64,000 nucleotides of DNA from Prorocentrum cordatum (GCA_963575745.1 CAUYUJ010003592.1:1-64000); one strand, 5' to 3'. Positions 52,698 to 63,430 are shown, counted from the first letter of the stretch. The notes: generated by a model from the sequence alone, not told the origin. Made by a program: numbers and translations.

Positions 52698-52849
52698 TTC
52701 TGGGGATGGGGGCCGGTCATAGGGAAGCGGTCTCAACCTCCAGGGATCCAAGCTGGAGGCAGCTTTTTTTCGACTCCCGGACTCGGGCCAGTGTGCTATG
52801 TAGCAGTGGCGAAACGTTTTAGCTTTCCTATCGGCCCACCAAATAATGA

Positions 52850-52945
52850 TGTTCCAAGAACAATAGTTTTTTCTTAGAACATTTTTGGGTTCTAGCATGT
52901 CGTGATAGGCCTATAGGAATGCCAGGACGGTCGGTCCCTGCTCAA
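52850..52945 (+). mobile_element. Right part of family E element
   Basis: TTCTTAGAACATTTTTGGGT, then TAGGCCTATAGGAATGCCAG and GACGGTCGGTCCCTGCTCAA. Matches the right third of 61401-61620. Confidence 0.7.
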
Positions 52946-53039
52946 CTATGGGGGGTGGGGGCTGGACGAGGATTGAGAGGAGATCTGGATGTCATTCAAG
53001 TCGGGGCACTTTTGCACGCCTTTTCGGCTCAGCGTTATG

Positions 53040-53190
53040 AAGAAGGGGGGAAGCACACAGACACACAGACATGCCGATTTCGAGTAACATACGGGACACA
53101 ATGGGAAGTGTAGGCGAAGACGACAGTCAACAAACTGGAAGCGTAGGATGTGTACCCATATATTTGCGTGTCCCTGGGCCCCTTCCGTTG
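53040..53190 (+). repeat. Dispersed repeat family J, diverged
   Basis: AAGCACACAGACACACAGAC and ATTTGCGTGTCCCTGGGCCC mark the ends. Confidence 0.6.
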
Positions 53191-53404
53191 GTGGAACGGG
53201 TGGCGGAGAGGGGGTGGGGCGGGGGCCGCGAAGTGCCGTGCGAGTCAATGCTCGGCGGAGTCGTCACAACAAATATGGCGCTGTCAGCCTCCCGCCCGCC
53301 CGACGCGCCCCGTCAGGGGTCGGGGGGGGGGGTGTCAGCGCCAGCCTGGGAGATCCGCGCAGGCCTCCGAGCCCCGAACGGGAGCAGGCACTGCGTGGGC
53401 AAGA

Positions 53405-53560
53405 GCGTTCGGAGCTCCGCGCGGCTCTCCCGGGTCGGCGCGGGACCCTCCTCTCCTGGCTCCCGCAGCGCGCCAGGGGCGGCGCGGGAAGTCGCCGCCG
53501 GGGGGGGGCGGGGGGAGCGCCGATCTGCGAAGTCCTCGCGGAGCTCCGAACGCTCACATG
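53405..53560. mobile_element. Family C element, diverged
   Basis: GGAGCTCCGCGCGGCTCTCC CGGGTCGGCG on the left, CGCCGATCTGCGAAGTCCTC GCGGAGCTCCG on the right, with a GC-rich loop. Confidence 0.65.
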
Positions 53561-54005
53561 TTTGCGGTAGGTTCGCGTTGTGTCGGCCTTCGTCGACGCC
53601 GCCGCGGGCGTTCAAGGTTGAACGCCGCCAGTAGCCCAGAATCGACCAACATGAAACGATTGGGCGATCGACGAGGCGCCGATCGTTCAAGGTTGAGGAA
53701 ACCACGCGGTGTCAGAAACCAACGACGGGGTCGTCACGACAAGAACCTGCCGTAAGTATGCCGCTCGTTTCCCCTCCCGCGACAGTTTTTCTGCTCCTGC
53801 TGTCTTCTCTGCCCTCCTGCGGCAAGAAGAACGACATGTACGTGAATCCACGTTGGTTTCCAAAGTACGCATCGCGCGAACGTTCGTAGCTCGAGGTCAG
53901 TTTCGCGGACTGGGGGGCCGTATTCATGTACGTGGCTGGGCGTGTACGTCCTCTGTGGGTTCCTTATCGTTCCCCTCCTGCGGCGGTTTGTGCTCCTGCT
54001 GCCTT
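53561..54005. other. No gene recognised
   Basis: Unique-looking sequence; 53600-53700 shares CAAGGTTGAACG and GTCGACGAGGCGCCGATCG-like words with 2005-2090, suggesting an old shared repeat. Confidence 0.45.
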
Positions 54006-54174
54006 CAGTGCCGTTTTTTTATACATGCTCCGCGTGCGGGTGATGTATTAAACATGCAAGGGTTTCGTACTAAAAGCAAGGATGGATTCACGCATACGTT
54101 TATTCATACATAAATCATGTTTTATATATATATATACATATGTACACAAATCCCATGCTTTAAACATTGCCCTG
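54006..54174. mobile_element. Family A MITE, third copy
   Basis: Left CAGTGCCGTTTTTTTATACA, right GCTTTAAACATTGCCCTG. The centre shares GGTTTC-TACTAAAAGCAAGGA with the copy at 2662. Flanks are TT rather than TA. Confidence 0.75.
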
Positions 54175-54324
54175 TTCTCTTTTCTCCTCGGCGGCAGCCG
54201 CCCTGCGGCCTGGGCCTGGCGGTGGCGGCCGCGGTGCTCCTGGGTGCCGGCCTCGGCCTCCTCGCCTCGCACCTCGGGTGGGACACCGAGGAGCAGGCGG
54301 ATCGCAACGTCGCGCCCCGCTCTC

Positions 54325-54510
54325 CTCCTCCCCCTCCTCCTCCTCCCCCTCCTCCTCCTCCCTCCTCCCTCCTCCTCCTCCTCCTCCTCTCCTCCTCCTC
54401 CTCCTCCTCCTCCTCGTCCTCCATCCTCCCTCCTCCTCCTCCTCCTCCTCCTCCTCCTCCTCCTCCCTCTCCTCCGCCTCCTCCTCCTCCTCCTCCTCCT
54501 CCTCGAGCAG
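54325..54510. repeat. CTC microsatellite
   Basis: (CTC)n with CCC variants. Confidence 0.95.
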
Positions 54511-54594
54511 GGGAGCGACCACAGAATTGATTTGCCCCAGAATGGATCAGGAGGGAAACAATAGCACACAGACACAGACACATGGATCACTCTC

Positions 54595-54737
54595 GGCCAC
54601 GCGCAGAGGGGGGTTGGGGGCAGGGGGGAGGGCTTCTTAGAAGCACCCCTGCTTTTTAGAAGGCGCGTGCCTCTAAGAAGCAGCCTCCTTCTGCGAAGCC
54701 CTCCCCCCTCCCTCTACCCCCTTGCGCGCGCCGCCAA
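54595..54737. mobile_element. Inverted-repeat element, family D
   Basis: GGCCACGCGCAGAGGGGGGT, GGCTTCTTAGAAGCACCCCT, and the mirrored CTAAGAAGCAGCCTCCTTCT with CCCCCTTGCGCGCGCCGCCA. Four copies in the window. Confidence 0.75.
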
Positions 54738-55148
54738 CACTCGAGTAGGGGATCGACTACAGAATTGATTTGCCCCAGAATGGATTTCTCTTGTCGACTC
54801 CACGGGCAAGTCGTAGATTTTTCGCAGGTCTGCGGATGGTTGACGTATGTTTGTGGAAGAGTCGACGTGGAAAGCAATTTTGGGGTAGATCAATTCTGTA
54901 GTCGATCCCCCAGTCGAATCAAGGGAGCGTGGATTAGCGACGGGTCCCGGTTCAATGTGGAATCGCAGATTCCCGCAGCAGAGCGAGGCAGCACCGGCCG
55001 CATTTTGGGGAGGGCATTGCCCTGGAGTCATGGATTTGGCGACCGCGACCCAAATCCATGGATCGCTAATCCATGTTTGCGCACTCCCGAGAGGAGGCCG
55101 TCCTGGTGCTCGGCTTCCCGGGGCTGCTCTGGCTGAAGGCTCTGAGGT
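54738..55148. other. No gene; GATCGACTACAGAATTGATT repeats
   Basis: 54520-54560 and 54748-54790 share GACCACAGAATTGATTTGCC/CCAGAATGGAT, and the reverse complement appears at 54880-54915 (GGGGTAGATCAATTCTGTAG). CATGGATTTGG at 55028 is mirrored at 55051. These form further inverted repeats. Confidence 0.55.
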
Positions 55149-55370
55149 TCTAGGGCTCCTAGATGGGGTCGGCGCAGATGGGGTCGGAGGATCGCCCCTC
55201 ATCGCCGATGCATCGGCATGCATCGGCGATGTGGCTCGATGTGGGGCCCGGTTCTCTCCACGCCTACGTCGCCCATGTATCTCCGATGTCGCAAGAGCAT
55301 CGCCGATGCATCGGCGATGCGGCGCGATCCTCCGACCCCATATGCTCGGATCCCATCTAGGATGCCTCTC
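55149..55370. mobile_element. Fold-back element, family B (complete)
   Basis: TCTAGGGCTCCTAGATGGGG on the left, mirrored by CCCATCTAGGATGCCTCTC on the right. The inside repeats the palindrome ATCGCCGATGCATCGGCGAT. Confidence 0.8.
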
Positions 55371-55419
55371 GAGGTGCATCGTGCTGCCGATGATCGTGCT
55401 CTCCATGGTCCAATCCTGG

Positions 55420-55530
55420 AGAGCCAAGAGGAGAAACAACTCGCGGGCGGAACGCATGTCTACATCCGCGGCCTCGCGAGCCGGACCCCTGGGCCGCCTA
55501 CGTCTCCGCGGGATCGCTCCCCAGATCAAG
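55420..55530 (+). repeat. Family K fragment
   Basis: TCTACATCCGCGGCCTCGCG, GCCGGACCCCTGGGCCGCC and CTCCGCGGGATCGC match the first half of family K. Confidence 0.5.
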
Positions 55531-55539
55531 CAGCGGCGA

Positions 55540-56000
55540 AGCGTCTTGGCTCGCCTATATCTAGGCCTCCCAGATGGGGTCGGAGCAAATGGGGTCGGAG
55601 GATCGCACCGCATCGCCGATGCATCGTCGACGCTGCTCGATGAGCAGCCCGATTTGCTTCACGCCGACGTCGCCGATGCATCGCCGACGTCGACAATGCA
55701 TCGCCAGTGCATCGCCGATGCATCGCCGATGTATCGGCGATGCGTTTGATCCTCCGACCCCGTCTGCTCCGACCCCATCTAGGAGGCTTCTACTATAGGC
55801 CCTACCAAAGAATGTTGTAAGAACCTTTTGTGGTCTGCACGAAATATTCTTAGAACATTTCTGACTGAGAATGTTTTTCTTTAACACATCGAGTCTACGT
55901 TTACAGAACAGTGCTTTGTTTTTAGACCGTTTTCGGGGTCTAAGAAGATCTCGTTGTAGGCCTATAGGAATGCTGGGGCGGTCGGTCCATACTCAACCGG
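55540..56000 (+). mobile_element. Family E element split by a family B insertion
   Basis: GCGTCTTGGCTCGCCTATA (left end) is separated from CTATAGGCCCTACCAAAGAATG by the family B element at 55560-55792. It then runs as in 61401-61620 to CCTATAGGAATGCTGGGGCG GTCGGTCC. Confidence 0.8.
55560..55792. mobile_element. Family B fold-back, complete, with CTATA duplication
   Basis: 233 bp. Left TCTAGGCCTCCCAGATGGGG; reverse complement of right TAGAAGCCTCCTAGATGGGG; both continue TCGGAGCA. CTATA lies immediately on both sides (55555-55559 and 55793-55797). The unoccupied order CGCCTATAGCCCTGCCAAA is seen in the family E copy at 61415. Confidence 0.85.
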
Positions 56001-56094
56001 AGCCCAGACCGCGAGGACGGACACGGATCTTGTTCACCGCTCTCGAAAAGTTGCATTGGGATGTCCACACGACGAAGGATGAATCTCGGCATGC

Positions 56095-56165
56095 GCAATT
56101 TTTCGGAGTTCCGCGCGGATTTCTTGCATCGGCGCTGCGCCCCCCTTAGGGGCGCCTCCGGCGCC
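56095..56165 (+). mobile_element. Family C half element
   Basis: GGAGTTCCGCGCGGATTTCT TGCATCGGCGCTGCGCCCCC, left arm only. Confidence 0.55.
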
Positions 56166-56235
56166 GGGGTAGGTGGTGCAGCGCTGTCCTTTTATCCTTA
56201 GGCGATGACGGGCGTGACCGGGGGGTGAGACGAGG

Positions 56236-56467
56236 GGTGGAGGCGGGGATCGGGGGCAACGATAAGGGGGGATAGGCACAGTGGGGGATGCATCGACCCC
56301 AAATCGCGCATTGATCGCCGATAGGGGCCCCATAGCCCCAACCTGCACAGGAAGGTGCGGATTCACTATCGGGGGCCTATCGACGATCAATGGGCGATGT
56401 ATCGTATCGCCGATTCCAGGTCGATGCATCCCCCCCTTTGCCAGTCCCCCCCTATCGTTGCCCCTCA
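56236..56467. mobile_element. Fold-back element, family G
   Basis: GGGGGCAACGATAAGGGGGG, GGGGGATGCATCGACC on the left; GGTCGATGCATCCCCCCCTT and CCCTATCGTTGCCCCTC on the right. The centre repeats GATCGCCGATAGGGGCC / GGGGGCCTATCGACGATC. Confidence 0.8.
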
Positions 56468-56997
56468 GGGGAGGGGGTCTATCACGGAACGATTAGCACC
56501 AGATCCGTCTGGGCGCCGGCGCGAATGGCTAATTCCTACAGGCCCTGGCAGTCACGGGCGTTACCGCGAGTGATACAACAAACGGTGGTCTTGGGTCACA
56601 GAGATCATGCGGCCCCTCACGAGCGGGGGTGTGGACCTTACTCTGGCCTCGCTGCCAGTGGGCTCCGGTCCCAGAAGCAGTTGTGATTGGTAGCTCTGGT
56701 GAGTGTTTGATGCGTCTGTTTTTGTGAAACCCAGACATCCAGCGTTGCGAATAAAAATCGAGACGAGGTTTTCATTGCTCTGGGCCCTTCAGGGCTCTGA
56801 GCGGGCCTCGAGGCCGTCAAAAAACGGCCCAAGATGAAAAGCGGTCCCTGGGCAGTGGTCGAGAACTCGGGGCCCGTGTCTCGAAAAAGTCGAGACGCTG
56901 GTCTTGGAATGATACCCCCGGTTTGAGCGCCGGCCACGCGTGCATTTCTCAACGGCCGTCTGACCAGAGCGCTGGTCATGTCTTCGGCTAGACCTGT
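56468..56997. other. No gene recognised
   Basis: Short inverted pairs (CGAGACGAGGTTTTCATTGCTC region) but no supported exon. Confidence 0.45.
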
Positions 56998-57150
56998 CGG
57001 CCACGCGCAGAGGTGGGTAGGGGGAGGGGGGCAGGCTTCATAGAAGCACCCGTGCTTCGTAGAAACGGCGGGCCTTGTGTGTGGATGTAGGGCCAGCGTC
57101 GTCTAAGTAGCAGGCCCCTTACCTCTACCCCCCTGTGCGCGCTGCCAACA
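56998..57150. mobile_element. Inverted-repeat element, family D
   Basis: CGGCCACGCGCAGAGGTGGG, TTCATAGAAGCACCCGTGCT on the left; TAAGTAGCAGGCCCCTTACC, CCCCCTGTGCGCGCTGCCAA on the right. Confidence 0.7.
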
Positions 57151-57659
57151 AAAGCCGTCTGGCAGGAGCGCTGGCTATGCATTCGGCTTGATCTAGTCCG
57201 CCTTTACGCCCCACCCTCGCGCCTGAGCTGTGAGGACGTCTCAGGCGAGAGTGCTGTGATGTTTGGTTGATTGGTTGGATCGGTCGCTTGGTTAGGCGCT
57301 CATCTCATTGGCTCGGCGCCGTTTCTTTTACGGATCCGTCGCCGTTTTTGTTTCGTTTCCACCTCCAGCCTCAATCCTTCTGATTTTTGTCCCGTTCTGG
57401 CGAACCGTGTTTTTCGTATTTTTTCCGAGGAGCGAGATCAAGATCTTTGGAGAGGTGCAAGAGCGGCCCTGCTGTTTCCAATTGGATCGGGGGGCGAAGT
57501 ATGGCCACCCCCCGCGCGCGTACCTTGTGCCGGATCAGCTTTTTCGTCGCGGTGGTGTGCAAGAATCGCGTCTCCACGGGATGCCAATTCTGCACACACC
57601 CCCCTCGCCACAGTCTCGTGCCGGGCCAGCTTGTTTCTGGGGATGGTGTACAACAGTCG

Positions 57660-58025
57660 TGCTCCCACACCAGGTGCCTGCTTCTCCGGGAAGCGTGAGA
57701 CTCGAGTGCGCCAGGACTTTGGTTTGCCGACGCTCTCTGACGAGCGTGTCCCCGAGTTTGACGGCCTGGTGTTCGTGGGATGTCTGCAGCGGGAGCTCGC
57801 GTCAAATTTCAGACGGGGTCTCGTCATTTTCATGATCTGGCGGCGCGCACAAGGGGGTGGAGGGAGGGGGGAGGGTTTCTAAGAGGGAGGTTGCTTCTTA
57901 GAAGGCGCCGGCCTTACATCTATAGATAAGGCCCGCGCCTTCTAAGAAGCAGGGGTGTTTTTAAGAAGCTTCCCCCCTCTGCGCGCCGTCAAACGATGGT
58001 CCCGTCAGGCCGACCCGAGTCCCTC
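57660..58025 (+). repeat. Dispersed repeat containing a family D insertion
   Basis: Same repeat as 48750-49030 (GAGACTCGAGTGCGCCAGGA ... GTCAAATTTCAGACGGGG ... GTCAGGCCGACCCGAGTCCC) but split after TCATGAT by the element at 57837-57992. Confidence 0.8.
57837..57992. mobile_element. Family D element with known empty site
   Basis: 156 bp. Left CTGGCGGCGCGCACAAGGGG; reverse complement of right TTGACGGCGCGCAGAGGGGG. The inner CTTCTTAGAAGGCGCCGGCC and GGCCCGCGCCTTCTAAGAAG pair. Flanks CATGAT and ACGATG suggest a diverged duplication of about 5-6 bases. Confidence 0.8.
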
Positions 58026-58089
58026 AAGCCCTAGTCTTACGAGCTCGGGCGGGCGCGCGGCTCTCGAGGCCCGTGGTGCCCGCAGGCCC

Positions 58090-58117
58090 CGCGGTGTGTG
58101 TGTGTGTGTGTGTGTGT
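58090..58117. repeat. GT microsatellite
   Basis: (GT)14, short. Confidence 0.95.
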
Positions 58118-58257
58118 GAGTGGAAGGCGCACGGCGCGCGTCGGTTCGCACGGGTTGGAGCCAGTTGGGGGTCCGAGGTTCGGGCGCTGCTGACCTCGGA
58201 GCCCCAGCAAGCTCCAAGGAATCGGGGGCGGCCAGGATGGAGGCGATGACTAGGGTC

Positions 58258-58381
58258 AGGTCTGGCATGTCCTCCTCCAGGCCGATATTGGACGAAAAAT
58301 AAAACATACTCAAAAGGTCTTCAACATTTTTTTACTATTTTTGGATACCCCTCCTGTAGAAGGACAGGCCCGATTTAAGAC
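58258..58381. mobile_element. Family F element, short form
   Basis: AGGTCTGGCATGTCCTCCTC on the left, GAAGGACAGGCCCGATTTAA on the right, with an AT-rich centre that contains ATAAAACATACTCAAAAGG, the reverse of the family F middle. Confidence 0.65.
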
Positions 58382-58749
58382 TAGGGGGTGGTAGATATCA
58401 CGGCGGGGGCCATGCTGTCATGTCTCCTCAGATGTTCATGTTCCCCCCCCCCCCGGGACCGCGCAAGCGCCGCCGGCCACGAGCTGCGCCCTTCCCCTCT
58501 TGGACCCCCCCCCTCGGCCGCCACCAAAGGAACGGGGGGGAGGAGGAGGAGGAGGGACCAGCAGGAGGAGGGGGAGGCTGCGATTCCTCCTCCTCCTCCT
58601 CCATCCTCCCTCATCCTCCTCCTCCTATCCTTATTCCTTATTAGAATATACTCCTACTCCCCCCTCAGGCCGGCAGATAGGGGCCCCATCCGGGTGGTCC
58701 CATCCTAACATGTAAAAAACAATACAAAATCAACATTTTTCTTATTTTT

Positions 58750-59515
58750 TCCTCTCGACATGGACGTCCTGTCGTCCACGGCGATAATCCATTGCAAAAA
58801 ATACCACAAAGAGCACACGCGCGCGTTCATGTCAGAATCCTACCGAACACCGTGTGTTTGCAAGCATTTCAACATAAAAACATCAAACACCCAATGCTTT
58901 TTCACAAAAATTCTACAAATTTCCTGCCCGGGCTCTCTTGCTGAAATCATAGGAAAACCATAGGAATCTTAAGAATTCGGTCAAATCCAGCGATTTCACG
59001 TCATCGCGCGGTGCACTCGCGATGCTCTGTCATGCACCCAGGCCGCGAATCCTGTGCAAAAAATACCACGCGGGCGACATGCGCGCGCGTCGCCGCGAGC
59101 GCATGCTCAAATCCTTCTAGAGTCGTCGCCGTCATTGGCACCGTCGCATGGACGTCCTGTCGTCCACGTCGCAAAATGCATGGCAGGAATGGGACGCGGC
59201 GCACACCCCGCGCCCGCCCATCCAATCCGTCCCATTCTAATCTGCAAAAGACAATACACAGTTTTTGTTTTTCTTGTCAACATGGTCGTGCTGTCGTCAC
59301 GTCGCAAAATGCGTGGCAGGAATGGGACGCGGCGCACACCCCGCGCGAAGGGGTGACATGTCGCTCTCGCCTCGGCGCCGCGCACCAACGTTTTTCCTCT
59401 CAGCATGGACGTCCTGTCGTCCACGTCGCAAAATGCTTGGCAGGAATGGGATGCGGCGCACACCCCGCGCCCGCCCATCCAAACCCCCCCGTTATAAAAA
59501 AAACAATACAAGTTG
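58750..59515. repeat. Diverged tandem segment, ATGGACGTCCTGTCGTCCAC
   Basis: ATGGACGTCCTGTCGTCCAC occurs at about 58759, 59149 and 59405, with a variant at 59282. GCAAAATGC.TGGCAGGAATG and GGCGCACACCCCGCGCCCGC recur after the last three. Unit about 125 bases. Frames here are repeat-driven. Confidence 0.8.
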
Positions 59516-59760
59516 GGGCCTTCTGGCTTCCTGCGGTGTACCGGGCCATTCTCGACTCGTCTGGCAATGCGTGCGCGGCATTCAACACGCGCTCGCCAGT
59601 TCCCGTCGGCAACCGCCATCGCGGCCGCATCAGCTGTACCAAACCGGCTGGCCGGTGTGACTTCGGCCCCCAGTTGTGCCAGCTTTGCTTCTTATGTTGT
59701 GGGAGGGCGGGTGGGACTGGGCATGCCATGCTTGACTCGCTCGAGCTGGCTAGCTTGACT

Positions 59761-60060
59761 CCTACTCTCCTCCTCCTCCTCCTCTTCCTCTCCTCCTCTT
59801 CCTCCTCCTCCTCCTCCTTTTCGTCCTCCTCCTCCTCCTCCTCCTCCTTCTCCTCCTCTTCCTCCCCCTCCTCCTCCTCCTCCTCCTCCTCCTCCTCCTC
59901 CTCCTCCTCCTCCTCCTCCTCCTCCTCCTCCTCTGGTCCATCGTTTTCCTCCTCCTCCTCCTCCTCCTCCTCCTCCTCCTCCTCCTCCTCCTCCTCCTCT
60001 GGTCCATCGTTTTCCTGCTCCTCCTCTGGTCCATCGGGCAAGGACCAGGAGGAGGAGGGA
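59761..60060. repeat. CTC microsatellite with GGTCCATCGTTTTC breaks
   Basis: (CTC)n broken at 59935 and 60000 by the same TCTGGTCCATCGTTTTCCT word, so longer units are duplicated within the tract. Confidence 0.95.
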
Positions 60061-60429
60061 CCAGGAGGAGAAGGGAGGAGGGGGGGGGGCCTGCGATCCC
60101 CTGGCCCTCGTGGGCGCCCCTGGCCGCCTGCCCGCCCGCGGGCTCCCGTCGCCCCGAAGGGTCCCTCCCCCGCCTGGCGGGTGCCGCCCGCCCGTGCTGC
60201 GCCCCGCCCCGAGGCGTCCCCAGGAGTGCCCAGGAGTGCCCAAGGGCGCCCTCGCGCCCTCCGTGGGGCTCTCGCCCCGGCGCTGCACGGATGGAGGGCG
60301 GGCCGCTTCCTCCATGGGGCTCTCGCCCGGGCGCCGCGCACGCTCGCTGTTCGAGGCAAGGCCACTGCTGCATGGACAACGGGCGGGCCGTTCTCGAGAT
60401 GAGGCGTCCCCAGGAGTTCCCGAGGAGGC
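60061..60429. other. GC-rich, no gene recognised
   Basis: Pro/Arg/Ala-rich frames in all phases. TGGGGCTCTCGCCC is repeated at about 60264 and 60318. Confidence 0.5.
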
Positions 60430-60520
60430 CAGAACGGGGAACAGACACACAGACAGAAGCAGTCAGTCGTCGACTCCCAGGAGAGTCTGGGAAAACATGT
60501 GGGAAGGGGGGGGGGGGAAG
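60430..60520 (+). repeat. Family J fragment
   Basis: AGACACACAGACAGAAGCAG TCAGTCGTCGACTCCCAGGA GAGTCTGGG. A second start of the same kind (AAGACACGCAGACAGAGGCA) is at 60655. Confidence 0.6.
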
Positions 60521-60844
60521 CGAAGACCAGACAATTTCGGAGGTTGGGGGGTGAGATCGCAGGGAAAAACGGAGGCCCCACACCGGGAGATCGGTTTCGG
60601 TTTCGTGCTCGTGTCGTGCGTGCGTTCGCCCTCACGTCCTCGAGCCAGGAGGGGAAAGACACGCAGACAGAGGCAATCGTCGGTCGTTGCAAGTAGGTAT
60701 TTTTGGATTTCCAGATCCCAATCTACTTCCAGCGCCTTCCTGCTTCAAGAATCGATGTGCTCTGCTGTGTCTTTTGATTATCTGGGAGGGCCTGAACCAA
60801 CCTACTTTATCCGCCGTCCTACCTCATGTGTTCACCTACTACTT

Positions 60845-61075
60845 CCGACCGGCATGCAATCGTCGACTCCCAGGAATCTGGGGAAGCATGGGAAGTGGGG
60901 GGGGGAGGCGAAGACAAGAAGATGCGGGCAACTATGGGAAGCCCTGGGATTATGGGAAAATTTGGGAAACCCTGGGAAAATATAAGAAACTATGAGAAGG
61001 CGAAGACCAGAAACCCTGGGATCTGTGTGCCTACTTCTCTGTGTGCCCCTGGACCCCCTCGCTCACGTCCTCTGG
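60845..61075 (+). repeat. Dispersed repeat family J, expanded
   Basis: AATCGTCGACTCCCAGGAAT, GGGAAGCATGGGAAGTGGGG, several GGGAAACCCTGGGAAAATA-type units, and GATCTGTGTGCCTACTTCTC TGTGTGCCCCTGG. Confidence 0.7.
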
Positions 61076-61154
61076 GGAGCCCCCCTCGCGAGGCCCCGCG
61101 GGCCCCCGCGTGCTCCAGGGCGGCGCGAAGAGCCGGGGGCCACCTCAGGCCAGG

Positions 61155-61316
61155 GTTAAGTCGGGCCTGTCCCTGTACAGGGGGGATATTAAAAAATAGT
61201 AGAAAATAGTATGGGGACTATTGTTGTCTGTATGTTTGAGCACTTGGGGGGGTATTTTGTGAGTATGTTTTCATTTTTCGCCCCACATCTCCCTGCAGGG
61301 GGACACGCCCGACTTA
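61155..61316. mobile_element. Inverted-repeat element, family F (best copy)
   Basis: Left TTAAGTCGGGCCTGTCCCTG, right CAGGGGGACACGCCCGACTT A are mirrors. The AT-rich middle holds a GAGTATGTTTTCATTTTTCG segment shared with 51549-51716. Confidence 0.8.
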
Positions 61317-61400
61317 TGACAGTGGCCAATCTCGCAGGAAGCCAAGTTCAAGCCAACGAGGAAGCTGAAGATGCCATAGAAATAGATTCAAGCAGTGGCG

Positions 61401-61620
61401 AGGCGTCCTGGCTCGCCTATAGCCCTGCCAAACAATGTTCTAAGAACCTGTTGTGGTTCCCACGAAATGTTCTTAGAACATGTCTGGCGGGGGCAGTATT
61501 GGTCTAACACGGCGGGTTCATGTTCTAAGAACATGTGCGTTGTGCTTACGTTCTTAGAACATTTTTGGGTTCTAAGAAACATTCGTGGTAGGACTATAGA
61601 AATGCCAGGACGGTCGGTCC
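61401..61620 (+). mobile_element. Inverted-repeat element, family E (best copy)
   Basis: Left GCGTCCTGGCTCGCCTATAG; reverse complement of right ACCGTCCTGGCATTTCTATA. Internal GTTCTAAGAAC/TGTTCTTAGAACA palindromes occur about six times. Confidence 0.8.
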
Positions 61621-61849
61621 CTGCTCAAAACGATGACAGTGGCTTATCTCGAAGGAAGCCAAGCCAACGAGGAACTTGAAGATGAAGATCAAATTCGAGT
61701 CTTGGCCGTAGAAGTATATGAAGAAAGATCCGACGTAGACGGTGGTGGTCAGCCTCTCTGCCACGTGGTGGGATGAGGGTCCCCCCTGCCAGAGAGAATG
61801 GACCAGCAATGATTCTGGCCAGCAAGAAGGGGGGCGGGAAGGAGTTCTA

Positions 61850-62017
61850 GGCTACGCACAAGGGGGAGAGGGGAGGGGGAAAGACTTCTTAGAAAAAACA
61901 CGGATTCTTAGAAGGCGCGGGCCTCATCTATAGACGTAGGGCTGGAGCCTTCAAGAAGCAGCTTCCTTCTAGGACGCCTTCCCCCCTCCCCCTCCCCCCT
62001 CGCGCGCGCCGCCAATT
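61850..62017. mobile_element. Inverted-repeat element, family D
   Basis: GGCTACGCACAAGGGGGAGA, GATTCTTAGAAGGCGCGGGC on the left; GGAGCCTTCAAGAAGCAGCT, CCTCGCGCGCGCCGCCAA on the right. Confidence 0.75.
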
Positions 62018-63430
62018 ATGGGTTCGCTGAGCTGTACCGTCAGAAATGGTTTTGGGTATTAAAAAAGTTGCAACACATGGACATCGGAAGCGATTCTGCT
62101 CTCACCGTTTCTGTGGGACCATTCTCAGCATTCACAGCCGCTCTGCGCGCGTGCCGGGCAAGTACCAGAGGGGCCGGTGTCAGTTTCCAAACCCAGCGTC
62201 AGGTTAGCGCCCGTGGCGTCAGATTAACCGCGGGGTGGGGTCTAAATCGAGAATGAGTGGATCCGAGCGTTGCGATCTGAGTACGAGTGAGAGTGAGGTT
62301 GGGTGTGCGAGAGTCTTTGTGTGCGTGTGCGTATGGGTGTGAGTGAGTTGGACCGTGAGAAGATCTGAGTGCGAGGGTGAGTCCACGTGTGAGCGAGTGT
62401 GTTCTGGGCGTAGGCTTGAGAAGGGTTCGAGAGAAGCCTGAACGCGAAATGAAGAAATAATAAGGAAAAGGGGCTGGGGTGAGGGGGCGGAGGCGGAGCC
62501 GCGACACCAATAACAAGAGCGCCATGCTCCGGCTACGGTAAACAAGAAAGAGTTGTTGTTTCAGGTTCAGGCAAGTTTACTTGCACGGCGTTGGCCCCCC
62601 CCCTCCCCACCCCGCCCCACCCCCTCGCCCCTCTTCAAACGACAACTGGCGAGCAAGTGCCTCTCGACTTGCGTGACTTCCGCACGTGCAGGTCGTTTGC
62701 GGCTTCCTTCGAATTCAGCCCCCCCCCGGTCCATGCAAGTACAGTCGGGGCGCTGAAGAAGGAACCCTTCTCCTTTGGGAGGTGCTCGGTGTTCCTTGAT
62801 TGTTTCAAAGTTTGCCTCGGGTTTTCCTGAGGTTCTCCATGGGACATCGAGGTTGAACTTCTGGGGAAAAGGGGCCTCGTTCCTTATTTTGGGTTCCTTA
62901 GGTCAACGCCTACGAGTCTAAAACAAAAGGCTCAGAGCACACGATATCTGAGTTGGGCGCAATGATTCAGGGGTCGGCGCCCGAGCCGCACACATTCGTA
63001 ACACTTCCCCGGTGCGCGAACTGCGCCCGGGGCGACGCCGTCGTGCGGGGAGGTGGGTCCGGCGCCGACCCAAGGTATCCGCGGACCCCCGGAGACCAGG
63101 ACGCAGATAAATCAGGACACGGAAGACCAAGGAAACGACTTCCTTTCCTGCAAAGTTACGTTTTTCAGCACCCGTGCATGTTTTGTTTGCTGCACTGCAG
63201 GTTTCGGGATTGTGTCCGGGTTTAGGGGTGTCTTGCAGGCTATGGAGGCCTGTGTCCAGGTTTATTCTGAAAATGCTGCAGTGCAGTATTTTGTTCGTGC
63301 CGCCGTTTGAAAGAATTGGTTTCGAGGGATGTTGGCTGTCCGGGTCTAGCGTGTCCGGGTCTACGGGGCCCTGATATCCGCTCGGAGTTCCTGAAGTTTT
63401 TGCTTATGAAGTCCTCTTGGTTCTCCTAAG
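62018..63430. other. Upstream of the symporter exon; exons not resolved
   Basis: 62270-62440 is GT/GA-rich. 62590-62630 is C-rich. The N-terminal exons of the symporter could lie here, but no frame matching its first transmembrane segments was found. Probably intron. Confidence 0.45.

Noticed and set aside
59400-60692. 430-codon minus frame with a Glu tract
   Set aside because: Depends on the CTC microsatellite; flanking parts are repeats.
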